Assembly (NCBI GenBank): GCA_024663395.1
Contig: JANFAH010000013.1
Location: 1,364,001-1,428,000, forward strand
DNA from: Pisolithus tinctorius
Lineage: Eukaryota > Basidiomycota > Agaricomycetes > Boletales > Pisolithaceae
Direction: 5' to 3'
DNA length: 64,000 nt
The notes beneath the pieces were generated by a model, which saw only the letters and a list, made by a program, of their open reading frames with translations, did no database searches and was not told the DNA's origin. The first letter of the stretch is position 1, and every line of letters starts with the position of its first letter. The position numbers and the translations under genes are program-made. Below, piece by piece: positions 20,660 to 32,800 of the stretch.

Positions 20660-22800
20660 GTGCTCTTATCAATCAATATGAGTCCACAGCTTCATGCCAC
20701 TACCACCACCATCTCCCCCCATAGCTGTACACTTACTGCTTTTCAGAAAGCTCCAAGAACCCTGTCTTTGCATTATTCTGGCTCCTGGTTTTTTTGGCAG
20801 ATTGTGGTGTTTTCGGGGACCAGGTTCTCAGGCACGGAGTGACCATGCAGTGATTTCACAAGCTCCCACCTCCACAGTGGACACCCAGCCAAGTATGTCT
20901 TAAGCTTTACAAGATGAAGATGGTCATGCTCTTGGGTTGACTGAAGTTACTGTCGATGTTCTAGATGTCTGCATCACTGCACCAATTGAAGCAATTTGTC
21001 CACCTAGCATGTATGTGGATGTTCCTGCTCCCAGCACCACTCAAGGTGGCCACACATCCTCTTTTTGTGTCCTTTCACATGTTCACTGAAGCTTCTTGCC
21101 CAGGTTCTGTGCCAAACAGTACAGGCACTCCTCCTGTGTGGACTGACAATCAAACTACGAGTTCATGTTCTCTCACCAGACATGCTGGCAAAATACTCAC
21201 AGGTGAGTGTTGTACTTATGATGAGAGAAGTCTAACATTAGTAACCAGAGTTATGCTCGTCCCAGCCTGACTATTGACTAGAGGATCCTGTTGAAGCTAA
21301 TCAACCAGGTAGGATCCTGGTAATTCATGCATCCACTTCTTGCACTAACAGAAGCTACTGTCTAGATGCTCCTCCAGGCAGTGAAGATGTATCCATTGTG
21401 ATGTTGATTAAGACTATTCACCCACTTTCACCCTCTACTTGTAACAACACAGACAGTTCCATTTCTGACAGTACTCAAGGTAGTTGCACATACTCTCATA
21501 TCCACTTTGAGATGTGTCTACTGAAGCTGCTTACCCAGGTTCTCTGCAGAGCTCTACAGACATTCCTGTGCTGACTGCAGTCCAAGCTCTGGGTCCACAC
21601 TCTGCGCAAGGTAATGTTGATACTCCTATTCCTGCATGCACTGGGAAAGTATCCTTGGGTATGTGTTTTGTTTATAATGAGTGGAACAAGTCTAACATGA
21701 ATAACAAGTGTTGCCCCCTTCGCAGCCTGTCTACCACCTAGATCCTGCCAAGGCTAAAGAATATGTTAAGCATATTCATTGTTTTTGCATTCTTGTCATG
21801 GGCAGGGCAAATGTAGGTAAAACAAAAATCTTGCAGAGGGTTTGTAACACAGTGGATCAACCAGAAATCTTCAATGGAAAAGGGGAAAGGTATGCATGAG
21901 GTGTTGTACTTGCTTCAGATTGACAATATGTTGGGCTATATTCAGGTGGATGCTGGTGTCATGCAAGCCTCATTAACAGTGAGATTGGCTCTTGATTGTT
22001 ATATAATGTGCTGTTGGAGCTGTTAAACCTTTCCAGTGTCGCTACCATGACATCGAGGATGAGCTGGTCTTTCAAAGTAACCCATGCTTCATATTCCATG
22101 ACTCATGTGGATTTGAAGCTGCAAATGCAGTGCAGTTTGACAAGATGAAGAAATTTGTAATGGATCATGCCAAGGCACTCAAACTAGATGAGAGAATACA
22201 TGCCATTTGGTAAGGACATATGACTGGCAGTGTGAATGTGCTGACATGATTCTGGTGAATGATCAAGGTTTTGTATTCCATGGACTGACAGTAAGAGGAT
22301 GGTCACAGCTAGTCAAATGAAGTTTTTTGATGAATGTGATACAGGGCATAGTGAGTGGGTTACATATTTTATGGTTGATGCTTTAAATTTTGGATTTCCA
22401 AAGTTCCTGTGATTGTGCTGTTGACAAAGACAGATGCCTTGGAGCTTGAGGCACTGGAGGAGCTGGAGGGTCAAGGGTCAAGTGTGGATGATGAAGAAAG
22501 GGTTGCAGATGTGCAAAGAGAAATTCTGGACACCCATACCACAAAGCTCAAGGGTTGGTTGAACAAGTGAAGGTTTCCACCTCATGACTATCTGTCACTT
22601 GGTGGTAAGTACTGTATATTATTGGTAGGTTGGCAAACTTGGTGAGAAATCATTCCTGGAATGGAAAAAGAGGATGCAGATTGTGCACCCTGGCTGACAT
22701 GCACAGCAAATGTTTTGAATGGAGAAGGGCTGCAATGGCTTCTCATATCAACATGGCAGTTCAACCTGGGATTATGTGTTGAATTTGCTATAGTGAAGTA
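20660..22800 (+). pseudogene. Decayed P-loop GTPase (G-domain protein), copy 1
   Basis: Same gene as at 27240-28950, in the opposite orientation. Matching blocks include a disordered N-terminal part (PGSLQSSTDIP, ALGPHSAQ). The G1 loop is GRANVGKTK, where the other copy has GRANAGKTT. HDIEDELVF, HDSCGFEAA and TKTDALELEALEEL follow, and the product ends near FPPHDYLSLG and ANVLNGEGLQWL. The expected ATG (MAPG) reads CTG here. A TGA interrupts LKGWLNK.RFPPHDY near 22568. Many other changes are C to T or G to A. It is a pseudogene. In the family, such proteins are AIG1/Era-like GTPases of unknown role in agaricomycetes. Confidence 0.75.
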
Positions 22801-24223
22801 AGTTGTGTATATTAATCACAATGACTGTTGATGCAGAACAGCCTGAGATACATCAATGACAATTCACACATGGCAAACATCACAACAGTTTTAAAAGTCC
22901 TTCACTGTATATGATCTTTGGGGACAGATATATGTATGTGCATGGTACAATACCAGGGTCACATAGACACAGTGTGTATACTGAGTCAGGAATGCAGCTG
23001 TACATGGCTAAGTCCCTTCAATGGCAGACCAGGCAAGAAACAAAACAAAAACACAAGAGAATAACAAAAGGAAAGGAACCAGTCATTGTCCTTGTCCCAA
23101 ACCCTATCACTCTAAGCCTTCATGGTCTTTGGCTCTTTCCCCTTCCTCCAGAAATACAAAACAGCCAATTTCATAGGTGAAGCATTTCCCTTCCCTACAC
23201 CAAAAATGACACATGCACCAGTATCCAAGAAATTAAATATGCAAACTGCCATGATGAAAGGAAATTGATGGGTTTACAGCTGTTTCAGTCAAATACATGA
23301 AAAATAATCTGATTTTTCATTTACCTTCCACTATTTCAAGATCATCTTTGCTGGATCAAATACAAGGTAAGATTTTCATCATTGTGGAAGGAATAGCAGC
23401 TTACACATCTGATTCTTCCTTGCAACATCTACAAGAATGGGACATAAATTCTCCACATCTTCACCATGCTCCTGAAATGCTGCCTCAATAAGTTGGTGAA
23501 CATTAGCTTGCACCCCTGATATTTGATAGGCTCTGACAGCCACTGCCAGGTCCTCCTCCAAATGTCTTGTCCCATTCTTCCCCTGAAACAAGAAGTGTAG
23601 ATATTCAAATACCAGTAGGCAACCTGCAATCATGACTTAGATGATTCAAACAATGAGAAGATGTGTTTACCAATGCCATGTTCTACAACAAATTTCATTG
23701 AAGATGTCATTGAAGCAGACAACATAGGCATCTCTTTGAAGGATAGCATTGGAGGATCAATCCAAGGCTAAAACATGTCAAATAATGTCATCCACCTATG
23801 GTTGAAGAATCAAAGTAGATGAGAGACCTACAACCTGATGAATATATCAGGGGGCCATGGGAACCCATGTGTGTGAGAAAACAGTGCCACAAACCAACTA
23901 TGTATGTGTTAGTAATCACTCCTGCTGAATTCAGAGGGAAACCCATACATTCTGCATAGAAAATGTTGAAGGTTGTCAATAAGATAGAAGATAGATGGTG
24001 ACTGACAGTCTGGGGAATACACAAAGGCATAAGGCACAAAATGATATTCCATGGAAATTTGCACCTACATCCTGAAAAACCATGTTAAACCAAAGTCTGC
24101 TATAATGCATGGATTGAGCTCACCAACTATTCAAGGATAAGAGCCTGATTATCACATATACTGCATAAAACTCACTGTCTAATGCCCAAAGTGAACAGGG
24201 TCACAAGGACAACAACAAAGGGC
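22801..24223. other. CpG-poor spacer with unidentified coding-like remains
   Basis: Contains an open frame at 22911-23180 (+) and two on the minus strand (23379-23633 with EEDLAVAVRAYQISGVQANV; 23788-24039). The minus-strand pair might be exons of one decayed gene because they are collinear and hydrophobic/acidic in alternation, but no family is recognised. Confidence 0.35.
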
Positions 24224-27030
24224 AGTGAACATGGTCAGCAAGCATCCTCCATCCCTTGCCATGACTCCACTCACTTCCTATGAACTCACAAACAATATGG
24301 TGGGACCAAAATGGTCAGCAAGCATCCACAACCATTGACATGACTCCACTCACAAACTACAAAACCAAATGCACAGGGTGGTAGGAAACATGGTCAGTAT
24401 GCATTGACACCACCACTCATGATTCCACCCACATCCTATGAATGCACATACAACAGGGGGGGGAAATCATGGTCAGCATGCATCCACCCCTACTTGCCAT
24501 GACTCCACTCACTTCCTATGAACCCACAAACAATATGGTGGGACCAAAATGGTCAGCAAGCATCCACAACCATTGACATGACTCCACTCACAAGCTACAA
24601 AACCAAATGCACAGGGTGGTAGGAAACATGGTCAGTATGCATTGACACCACCACCCATGATTCCACCCACATCCTATGAACCCACATCCAGCAGGGGGGG
24701 GAAATCATGGTCAGTATGCATCCACCCCTACATGCCATGACTCCACTCACTTCCTATGAACCCCAGTGCAACAGGGTAGTAGAAATAATGGTCAGCATAC
24801 ATCCTCCACTACCTGCTAGGACTCCACCCACAGCCTATGAATCCAAATGCAACAGGGTGGCAGCAAGCATGGTCAGCAGCATCAACCACTTTCCATAACT
24901 TGACTCACAGCCTGTAAACCCACATGCAACAGGGTGACATCAATCATGGTCAGCACACTATCCACCAGCTGCCATGACTCCACTCACTTCCTATGAACCC
25001 AAGTGCAACAGGGTGGCAGAAAACATGATCAACATGCATCCATAATCACCTGCTATGATTCCACTCACATGCTATGAACCCACAGGGCAGCAGCAATGAT
25101 GGTCAGCATGCATCCTCCACTACCTGCCATGACACTACTCACTTCCTGTGACCCCAAGTGCAACATTGTGGCAACAATCATGGTCAGAATACATCCTCCT
25201 TCACCAGCCATGACTCCACTCACTGTCTATGAGCCCCAAAGTGCAATGGGATGGCAGCAAACATGGTCAGTATGCATCCACCATCACCTGTCATGATTCC
25301 ACTCACTGGCTATGAACCCACATGCAACAGGGCAGCAGCAACCATGTTCAGCATGTATCCACTACCATTGACATGACTCCACTCACAACCTGTGAACCAC
25401 AATGCAACAAGATGGACATGATCAGTGCATGTGTCACTACCAGGCATTGTTCCACTCACAACCTATGAGCCCAAGTGCAATGGGGTCCCAGAAAACATGG
25501 TCAGCATGCATCCACTGCCACCTACTATAACTCCACTCACAACCTATGAGTCCAATTGCAACAGGGTGGCAGTAAACAAGATCAGTCAGCATGCATCCAC
25601 TACTACCTGCCACAGCTCCACTCACCCACTATGCATCCCAGTACAACAGGATGGCAGCAATCATGATCAGCACACATCCACCAGGGACTACACCATTTTC
25701 CATAACTCCACTCACTGGCTATGAACCCACATGCAACACAGTTTCAGAAAATGGTCAGCATACATCCACCACCATTGACATGACTCTCGACTCACAACCT
25801 ATTGATCCAAGTGCAATAGAGTAGCAGAAAACATGGTAAGCATGTATCCTCCTCCACCTGGCATGGTTCCACTCACAACCTATGAACCCAAGTGCAATAG
25901 GGCAGCAAACAAAATGGTCAGCAGCAATCCACCATCACCAGCCATCCACTTACAACCTATGAACCCAAGCACAACAAAGTGGCAAAAGAAAAGGTCAGCA
26001 TGCATCCTCCACCACCTGCTATGACTCCACTCACCCACTATGAAGCCACCAAGTGTGACAGGGTGACAGCAAATATGGTTAGCATGCATTCTCTACCACC
26101 TGCCATGACTCCACTCACATCCTATATGCCCAAGTACAACAGTGTGACAATAATCATGATCAGATCACATCCACCACCACTTTCCATGATTCCACTCACA
26201 TCCTATGAAGCATATGCAACAGGGTGGCAGAAAACATCATCAGTATGCATCCAATATCACCTTCCATGACCCCACTCACTGACTATGAACCCACAAGCAA
26301 CAGGGTGGCAGAAATCATGATCAGCACACAACCACACCATTGACATGATTCCACTCACAAGCTATGAACCCATGTGCAACAGTGGGCAGCACTCATGGTC
26401 AGCATGTATCCACACCACCACTGATATGACTCCACTCACATCCTATGAAGCCAAGTATGATAGGATGGCAGCACACTTGATCAGCAAGCATCCACCACTC
26501 CCTGGCATGACCCCACTCACAAGCTATGAAACCAAGTGCAACAGTGTGGCAGAAAACATAGTCAGTGTGCATATACACCACCACCCATGACTCCACTCAC
26601 ATCCTATGCACCCAAGTGCAACAGTGGCAGCAATCATGGTCATCATCATTGCATCCACCACTAGCTGCCATGATTCCACTCACATCCTATGCACCCAAGT
26701 GCAACAGGGTGGCAGTAATTATGGTTAGCATGCATTCACCACTACCTGCCATGACTCCACTCACATGCTACAAACCCAAGTAGGTGGGAGCAACATGATC
26801 AACACCATTGCATCCTCCACCACCTGCCATGGCTCCACTCACATCCTATAAACCCAATTGTAACAGAGTGGCAGTAAACATTGTCAGAATCATTGCATCC
26901 ACCACCACCTGCCATGGTTTCACTCACATGCTATGAACCCAAGCACAATAGGTGGCAGCAAATACAGTCAGCACACTTCCTCCACTTGCCATGACTCTAC
27001 TCACTCCCTATGCACCCAAGTCCAACAGCA
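24224..27030 (+). repeat. Satellite/minisatellite with an 81-bp unit (27 codons), about 35 copies
   Basis: Head-to-tail units of about 81 bp containing CATGGTCAGCATGCATCCAC, CCATGACTCCACTCAC, CTATGAACCCAAGTGCAAC and AGGGTGGCAGCAA. Copies vary, mostly by transitions and small indels. In the forward frame a unit reads MVSMHPPLPAMTPLTSYEPK then CNRVAAN, and runs of two or three units stay open (for example 24707-24898 and 25979-26269). A trimer-level block of about 237 bp is repeated with higher identity at 24242-24478 and 24479-24715, a higher-order repeat. No long frame spans the array, so present coding is unlikely. CG is almost absent. Confidence 0.88.
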
Positions 27031-27239
27031 AGGCAGCAATTACATCAAGTTTGAATTAGCACCAAATTTCACACATTAGTGAGCATCTCCCCATATAACA
27101 CACATTTTCCTTACATATGGAAACCACTGTGAGAGCATGACTGACAGTGTTGTAGGATCAATCATCTCTGTCTTCCAGTTCATGTATTTTTTCAATGTCC
27201 TTGTACCTGTCAGTACAACTCTGATGTTAAGCCTTTCAC
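27031..27239. other. Spacer between satellite and GTPase copy 2
   Basis: AT-rich, no recognisable feature; may include the 3' untranslated end or a last exon of the minus-strand GTPase. Confidence 0.4.
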
Positions 27240-28950
27240 TTACTTCAGAATAGCCAATTCAATGCACAGTTCTAGGTTGGACTGCTGTGTTGATATGAGG
27301 AGCTGTTGCAGCCCTTCTTCACTCAAAGCATTTGCTGTACATGTCAGTAGGGGTGCACAATCTGCATCCTGTTGTTCCATTCCTGTGGTGATTTCTCACC
27401 AAGTTGGCCAACCTATACATAATATATGCAGTACTTACCACCAAGTGACAGATAGTCATGGGGTGGAAACCTTTTCTCTTTCAACCAATCCTTGAGCTTC
27501 GTAGTATGGTTGTTCAGAATCTTTTTTTCCATATCTGCAATCCTCCCTGCATCATCTACACTCAACCCTTGGTCCTGAAGCTCCTCTATGGCCTCAAGCT
27601 CCAAGATATCTGCCTTTGTCAACAGCGCAATCACAGGAACTGTGGACATGCCAAAACTTATAACATCAACCATGAAGTATGTGCATACATAGTACGTACC
27701 ATGCCCAGTATCACACTCATTAAAAAACTTTGCTTCGCCTGCCGTGACCATCCTGTGGCTGTCAGTCATTGGAATGCAATACCTAAATATCATCACAATC
27801 ATGTCAGTACACTAGCAGTGTCAGTCATCATGTCCTCACCAAATGGCATGTATTCTCTCATCTAGCTGGCGAGTATTGGCACGATCCAATACGAACGTCT
27901 TCATCTTGTCAAACTGCACTCCACTTCCGGCTTCAAACCCACATGAGTCGTGAAATACGAAGCCTGGATTACTTTGAAAGATCAGCTCATCCTCAATGTT
28001 GTGGTAGCCCCGCTGGGTACGGTCAATAGTACGTTACACAACATTCAGGAGACAACCTTACCGCTAATGAACCCTGCACCAGAGCGACGTCCACCTGAAT
28101 ATAGAACAACGTATCAACAATCTGAAGCAAGTACGGTGCATCATTCATACCTTCTCTCCTTTTCCATTAAAGATTTCTGGTTGATCCGTCGTGTTACAAA
28201 CCCTCTGCAAGATTGTCGTTTTACCTGCATTTGCCCTGCCCATGACAAGAATGCGAAAACGACGAATGCGCTCAACATGCTCTTTAGCTTTCGCAGGATC
28301 TAGGCTATGGATAGGCTGTGGAGAAGGTAACACTTGTCATTCATGTTAGACTTATCCCACTCGTCTCAAACAAAGCACGCACCCGAAAGTACTTCCCCAG
28401 TACGGGCAGGAACAAGACCTTGTGTAGAATGCGGAGAAGAGGGTAACACTTGTTATTCATGTTAGACTCGTCCACTCGTCACAAACAAAACACGAACCCG
28501 AGGGTACTTCTTCAACGCGTGCAGGAGCAGGAGTATCTATATCATTTTGTGCAGAATGCAAACCCATAGCTTGAACCTCAGTCGGTACAGAAATTCCCGT
28601 ACTACTTGGCAGAGAACCAGGGCAAGCAAGTTCAGAAGATAACAAAGAGCCCGTACGACCGCCTTGGGTAGGGGCAGACACGGAACCATCCGTGTAGGCA
28701 GGGCTAGGGAGAAAGAGTGGGCGAAAGATTTCTACCGGCACGACAGTGCAAACATCTGCATCGTCTGGAGCTAGATGTCGACAATAACTTCAGTCAACAC
28801 GAGAATGCGATTATCTGCATTGCTTGGGGGCATACCTGGTTGAACGGTTTCAGTGGGAGCGGGAGCTTGTGGAACTCTTGCATCGTTCCTCCGGGTCCAA
28901 AAAGGCGGCCACTGTAAACGCCATAATCCGCTGAAACATCCAGGAGCCAT
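27240..28950 (-). CDS. P-loop GTPase (AIG1/Era-like G-domain protein), copy 2
   Basis: Minus strand; suggested ATG at 28950 (MAPGCFSG). A disordered Pro/Ser-rich N-terminal part (PGSLPSSTGIS, AMGLHSAQ) precedes the G domain. The G1 P-loop is GRANAGKTT in the exon 28333-28145. HNIEDELIFQSNPGFVFHDS follows, with CGFEAG supplying the G3 DxxG. DERIHAIWYCIPMTDSHRM comes next, and TKADILELEAIEEL gives the G4 (T/N)KxD. FPPHDYLSLG and TCTANALSEEGLQQLL close the readable part. The frame reaches TAA at 27240-27242, though GTAAGT there could equally be a donor, so the true C-terminus may lie further left. Introns restore one frame with no stop. The family binds GTP; its function in agaricomycetes is not known. 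Its 3' third is CpG-poor and its 5' two thirds are not, with a change near 27.87 kb. Confidence 0.72.
28326..28556 (+). repeat. 116-bp tandem duplication inside GTPase copy 2
   Basis: GGTAACACTTGT and the following CATTCATGTTAGACT recur at an offset of 116 bp (28326 and 28442). It lies between the disordered N-terminal exon and the G-domain exon and probably duplicates an intron-exon edge. GTPase copy 1 does not show it clearly. Confidence 0.65.
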
Positions 28951-29169
28951 GACGAACAAAAAGGTGAAGTTCTTGGAATTCTCTGAAGAGCAGTAAGTGT
29001 ATGGTTGCGGGGGGTGGAGGTTGTCAAATGGAAAGGGCGTACAACGGCAGACTCGTATCGGTCGATACGACGAGTGCCTGGCAACAGACTGAGAGCCATG
29101 TCGCACACTGTTCGCACGGATCAGTTGGTATAGTCACTATAGTTGCACTCCTGATACTGCCATACGCGT

Positions 29170-29344
29170 CCCGCCATCAGGTGCTGTTGAGTAGACCCAC
29201 TATGAGTGTCTCCGAGTATGAAGTGGTGGTAGGCGGCGCGAGTTCCATGGAGCCCTACATTCTCGTGTTTATGCCGCTGTCTGCAAGACATCGTTGTCAT
29301 GCAGCAGTGGTTCCCTCCTACTTATGTAATCTGATGGGAGTTCA
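29170..29344. pseudogene. Remnant of the copper transporter first exon and divergent promoter (duplicate)
   Basis: Sequence such as GTGTCTCCGAGTATGAAGTG, TGTCTGCAAGACAT and CTTATGTAATCTGA aligns in order with 2000-2240, the 5' exon of the copper transporter plus the shared promoter. Coding capacity is lost: the Met-rich segment and helix one are not readable. It shows that the duplicated block once included both divergent genes. Confidence 0.65.
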
Positions 29345-31312
29345 GCGATAACCCAGCGCCCTCCAAATGTACAAATAAACCTACTATCGTTGAAGAATAA
29401 CTCACTACTCCCCCGCACATCTCATATGACGTGGACCCAGCTCAGATTCACGACCATCTGGTGCACTGCTCTCGGAATGGCTATCGTAGCCTCCCTCCCA
29501 ATGCTCGTTCGTCCTTGGAAGAATGGTCGTTCTCTACAGGGCTTCCTTGGCATCTCGTAAGGACTCCGTAAGGGTGAGTTCGCTGTCGCGGATTGCGAGG
29601 ATAAACCTCCTCGGTCGACGCGAGGCGCCCTAGCAGTCTGGCGCTCTATCGCGTCTGTTCGACACCGGACGTTACCATTAAGCATCTTACCGAGTAAATC
29701 TACCCTTTCTGCTTTCTAGTCGATATTGATTATACGGTTCTGGCTGCTATCATTCTTGCGTATCTCGTCGTCGTTTACGTCTGCATCATCAAAGATGCAC
29801 CTCTCATATCCAACCCCAATTGAGCCGGTAAAATCCACTTTCGACCTGAATCGCAACGATAAATTCCATCTTGTCGCTCCTTCTCGGCCCAGGAAACGGA
29901 CACAAGAAACCAAACCATGTACACCGCATATCCGGGAGGATAATGTTCCCTACGGACTTCTCGGTCCGCAGGACTTCGGAAACGTCCGGCTTTTCTGTGC
30001 TCAGAATCCAGAATCATCATCTTGACTTTCCTTCGCTTAGTTTGAAGGTTTTCCTACCAGGCTGTCTTCGTAGTTCAGTGAGCTCCAGCTCTGCACCCGA
30101 CGTGTGATAAACGCCCGTCTTTAAACCAGACACGCCCACGCAGCATTTGATATCTGTGGCCTTTCTCGCTACCGTTTGTTACCATACGCTATATGCGGAA
30201 CCATGGATACTCCCTGCCTTCGCTTTCCTTGGGACAGACGCTTTGTTGCGGTTTTTTGCGCTACCGCATTAAGGATGCCAAACTTAGCACTCCGGATCAA
30301 CTGATGACGTTCGTAAGTGCGTGCACTGCATGCATATATGCGTATACCGCTGACTCGGCTTCCCATGAGAGGTCCACATCCAAAATTGCAATGACGGATG
30401 CTTGGCTGGCCAACACGTCTAACTCCGTGTCTTGTTCTCCAGTCGCGTCTTCGAAAGCCACCCATTCATGATTCTGCTCTCCCTAGCAAGTCCTGCCTCA
30501 ACGACTCCGGCATGATCCTTGCAGCACGCATCAACGGCGATTGGACACGTGAACTCAACACATGCACGTGTAACTAACAAGACCCATCTGTTTGTGTATC
30601 AGAGAAGCAAAGTGGTGGCGAGTAGGGCTGCGTACCCGTATACGTCATGATTGATGGTCTATATGACGGTTCGAGTGTTGACCTTGGACAGTACGAGACG
30701 GTGCTGTTGGTTGCGGGTGGATCAGGAACGACGTTTACTCTCGGGCTTCTGGACGACATCGTCTTTAAATGTATCAAGACTGGCCGTCCTAACGGCGAAC
30801 GAACAAGAAGGATCGAAATTCGCATGGTATATCAGATCGTTTGGTGGGGCTTGCCCCGATTCTCGGATCCGGATCGACCTTCTCTGACTCTGACTCCTCG
30901 TGGCATTGTTTTTTAGGTCACATCTCATGGTTCGCAGAGATGCTGACGGACATCGCCGACCTCGCTGCAGGAACCTCCCTTGATATCCATTTCTCCATCG
31001 TCACATGCTTGTGTGACCCCGAAGCCGTACCATTCATCCCGAACTGCGACGTCAAACTGGACCGTCCACCTGTATATACACTTCTCTGAAACCACCGGAC
31101 GTTCGCGACCTTCTTCTCTCGAATCCGCTGAAGCGGAGGAGGATAAGCCGTTCAGCGCAGTACAGCCGCACGCTGGGGGTGGCGTCGCAGTGTGTGCGAG
31201 TGGGCCGGAGAGTCTGGTCGTTGAAACGAGGAATGCGGTCGCGAGGTTGGGTGTTGGGAACGCTTTGAAGTTGGGTGGGGTTGTCGTGCATGTAGAGAGC
31301 TTTGCGCTGTAA
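29345..31312 (+). pseudogene. Ferric reductase copy 2, decayed
   Basis: Collinear with the intact gene at 2297-4447 through to the last codon (HVESFAL, TAA 31312). Recognisable blocks are the N-terminal TTIWCTALGMAIV-like frame near 29430-29500, YHTLYAEPWILPAFAF near 30180-30230, the FAD-domain start WLANTSNSVS, ILAARINGDWTREL-like DNA near 30510-30560 and the NADPH motif LLVAGGSGTTFTLGLL near 30700. The transmembrane core between 29860 and 30000 is shortened: the heme-binding KLNYIHRMSGR and HGSLWIRNHLQYGLP region is mostly gone. TAA and frame breaks occur, for example in TCTCGTAAGGACTCC at 29550 and at 30574. The 3' third is still about as similar to copy 1 as a recent duplicate. It cannot make a full enzyme. 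Confidence 0.82.
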
Positions 31313-31399
31313 ATTGGGACCCAGGTTTGTATGTATGAAGATGTCGCGCGTATGTTTATTTATGTGTAAAGAGGTCTGCACTGTACGCGGGCGGGATGC

Positions 31400-32524
31400 G
31401 AGTTATATGATCAAGGGAGAGATGGGTGAAGGTACGCAGCCGTCAGTCCCATTCTAAATCTCCCACATCGGCGGTCTCTGCTATTACGGACTCCGCAACC
31501 TTAATCTCGATGGTGTGTACTGCGGAACTGGAAGGGGCAGGGTTCGACGCCAGCTAACACTTGCCGACAGAATTGTCGGATAGTGGTAGATGAAAAATCG
31601 ATCTGCTGCCCAAATGAGAATGGTATCATCAGAAGGGCTGAACCTCGAAGGATGAGTAGGCGTCCACTGCATAAATTGTCGAGAGGTCGTATGCCAAACC
31701 AAGCCAGGACATAATGCAGCGTACCAGTGTCGAGGTCCTTGGATACTAGGGGTTCAATGCTGAGGAGAGAGGCGAAGTTAAGGAATTTACTTGAGCGCAA
31801 GTGCCTCCTTGTCCCGCATACGTCGGACAAGCGCACGAGTGCACCCGTCGTTGGACAAAGTAGCCATGCCTGCCTGCGCCGCTTCAGAAGGCGTCGACAA
31901 GGACCTCCTTGACTCTGAGACCTGTCAGATTCTTCGGGACTATGAAGTATGTAAATACTTTTGTGCACATCTGATTCCCTTTAAGAATCCCTGTTCGCAG
32001 GAAGAGTGGCCAACATGCATACCTTGGTATACTCGGACGTCCCCTCACGCCGCTCGCAAAGATCATGATAACTACATCATCATTATCCGCCCATGATAAA
32101 ATCGTTTATACCCAACTCTGTTCTTTGACACGGTCGTCTTTTGGCCACTCAAAAAAGATAAGTCTAAAAAATGAGACGCTTGCCTGCATATTGACTTCTA
32201 TGTGGTACTCCGATCCTTCCCCTGCGCCGAAGAGAATTTGATGACAACGATGTTATGATCAGAAGGGTACCCAGAGCTGCCAGCGGGGATCTGATACCAA
32301 ACTATAAGTTTAAGTCGTCACGCTGACCCGATAATCGTCCACGAGGTAACCATCTTCGTGTTATGTATATACTTGAGCGCAATGGTTTGGGAAGTTGTGA
32401 CGAAAGCGGGTTCGTTTAAGTCACACGGAGGTAGTCCGTTCTCGTAGGAGTGTTTCTTACGGTTGCTCAGAAAGAACTGGCCGAAGAATTCTCTGTTCGA
32501 GGTAGACTGGGGGAACTCGTACAT
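31400..32524 (-). pseudogene. 5' part of an unidentified multi-exon gene (partner of 4500-5540)
   Basis: Minus strand. A likely first exon begins at ATG 32524 (MYEFPQSTSNREFFGQFF). Candidate inner exons lie near 32310-32200 (AGSSGYPSDHNIVVIKFSS), 32066-31884 and 31830-31690. The last shared exons, 31680-31405, match 5540-5270 closely (FSPSDDTILIWAADRFF). After that the copy jumps directly to the ferric reductase 3' flank, so the 3' end of the gene is missing. I do not recognise the family. It is convergent with ferric reductase in both blocks. Confidence 0.4.
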
Positions 32525-32800
32525 CAGTAACTACGGTTTATATACGTTCAGAGTGCGGCGGGAGACAAACGAGTAACTAAAAAGGGAGATATAAAGAAAG
32601 AGAAAGAAAAGGAAATAAAACATTATTATTCCGAGGCGTTAACGGTCGTGTAAGATCGTGAATCGTTACAGAAGTCGTGACAGGCACACGCCTTTCTCGG
32701 CACAACGACCAGCAGACCAAAGCATAGCCCAGGTCCCAGATGTTGTCCACGCCCAAACTTATGGAAAGTCGGACTACCACACGTGCTGTTGCGTGTCGGA
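32525..32800. other. Spacer upstream of the Gypsy element
   Basis: About 275 bp without a recognised feature. It may include the promoter of the minus-strand gene starting at 32524. Confidence 0.4.

Noticed and set aside
24224..27030. Regular repeats resembling a CRISPR array
   Set aside because: The whole 81-bp unit is repeated, with no unique spacers, and the genome is fungal. It is a satellite.
29345..31312. Ferric reductase copy 2 as a second active enzyme
   Set aside because: The heme-binding transmembrane core is largely missing and stops interrupt the frame, although the C-terminal third is well preserved.
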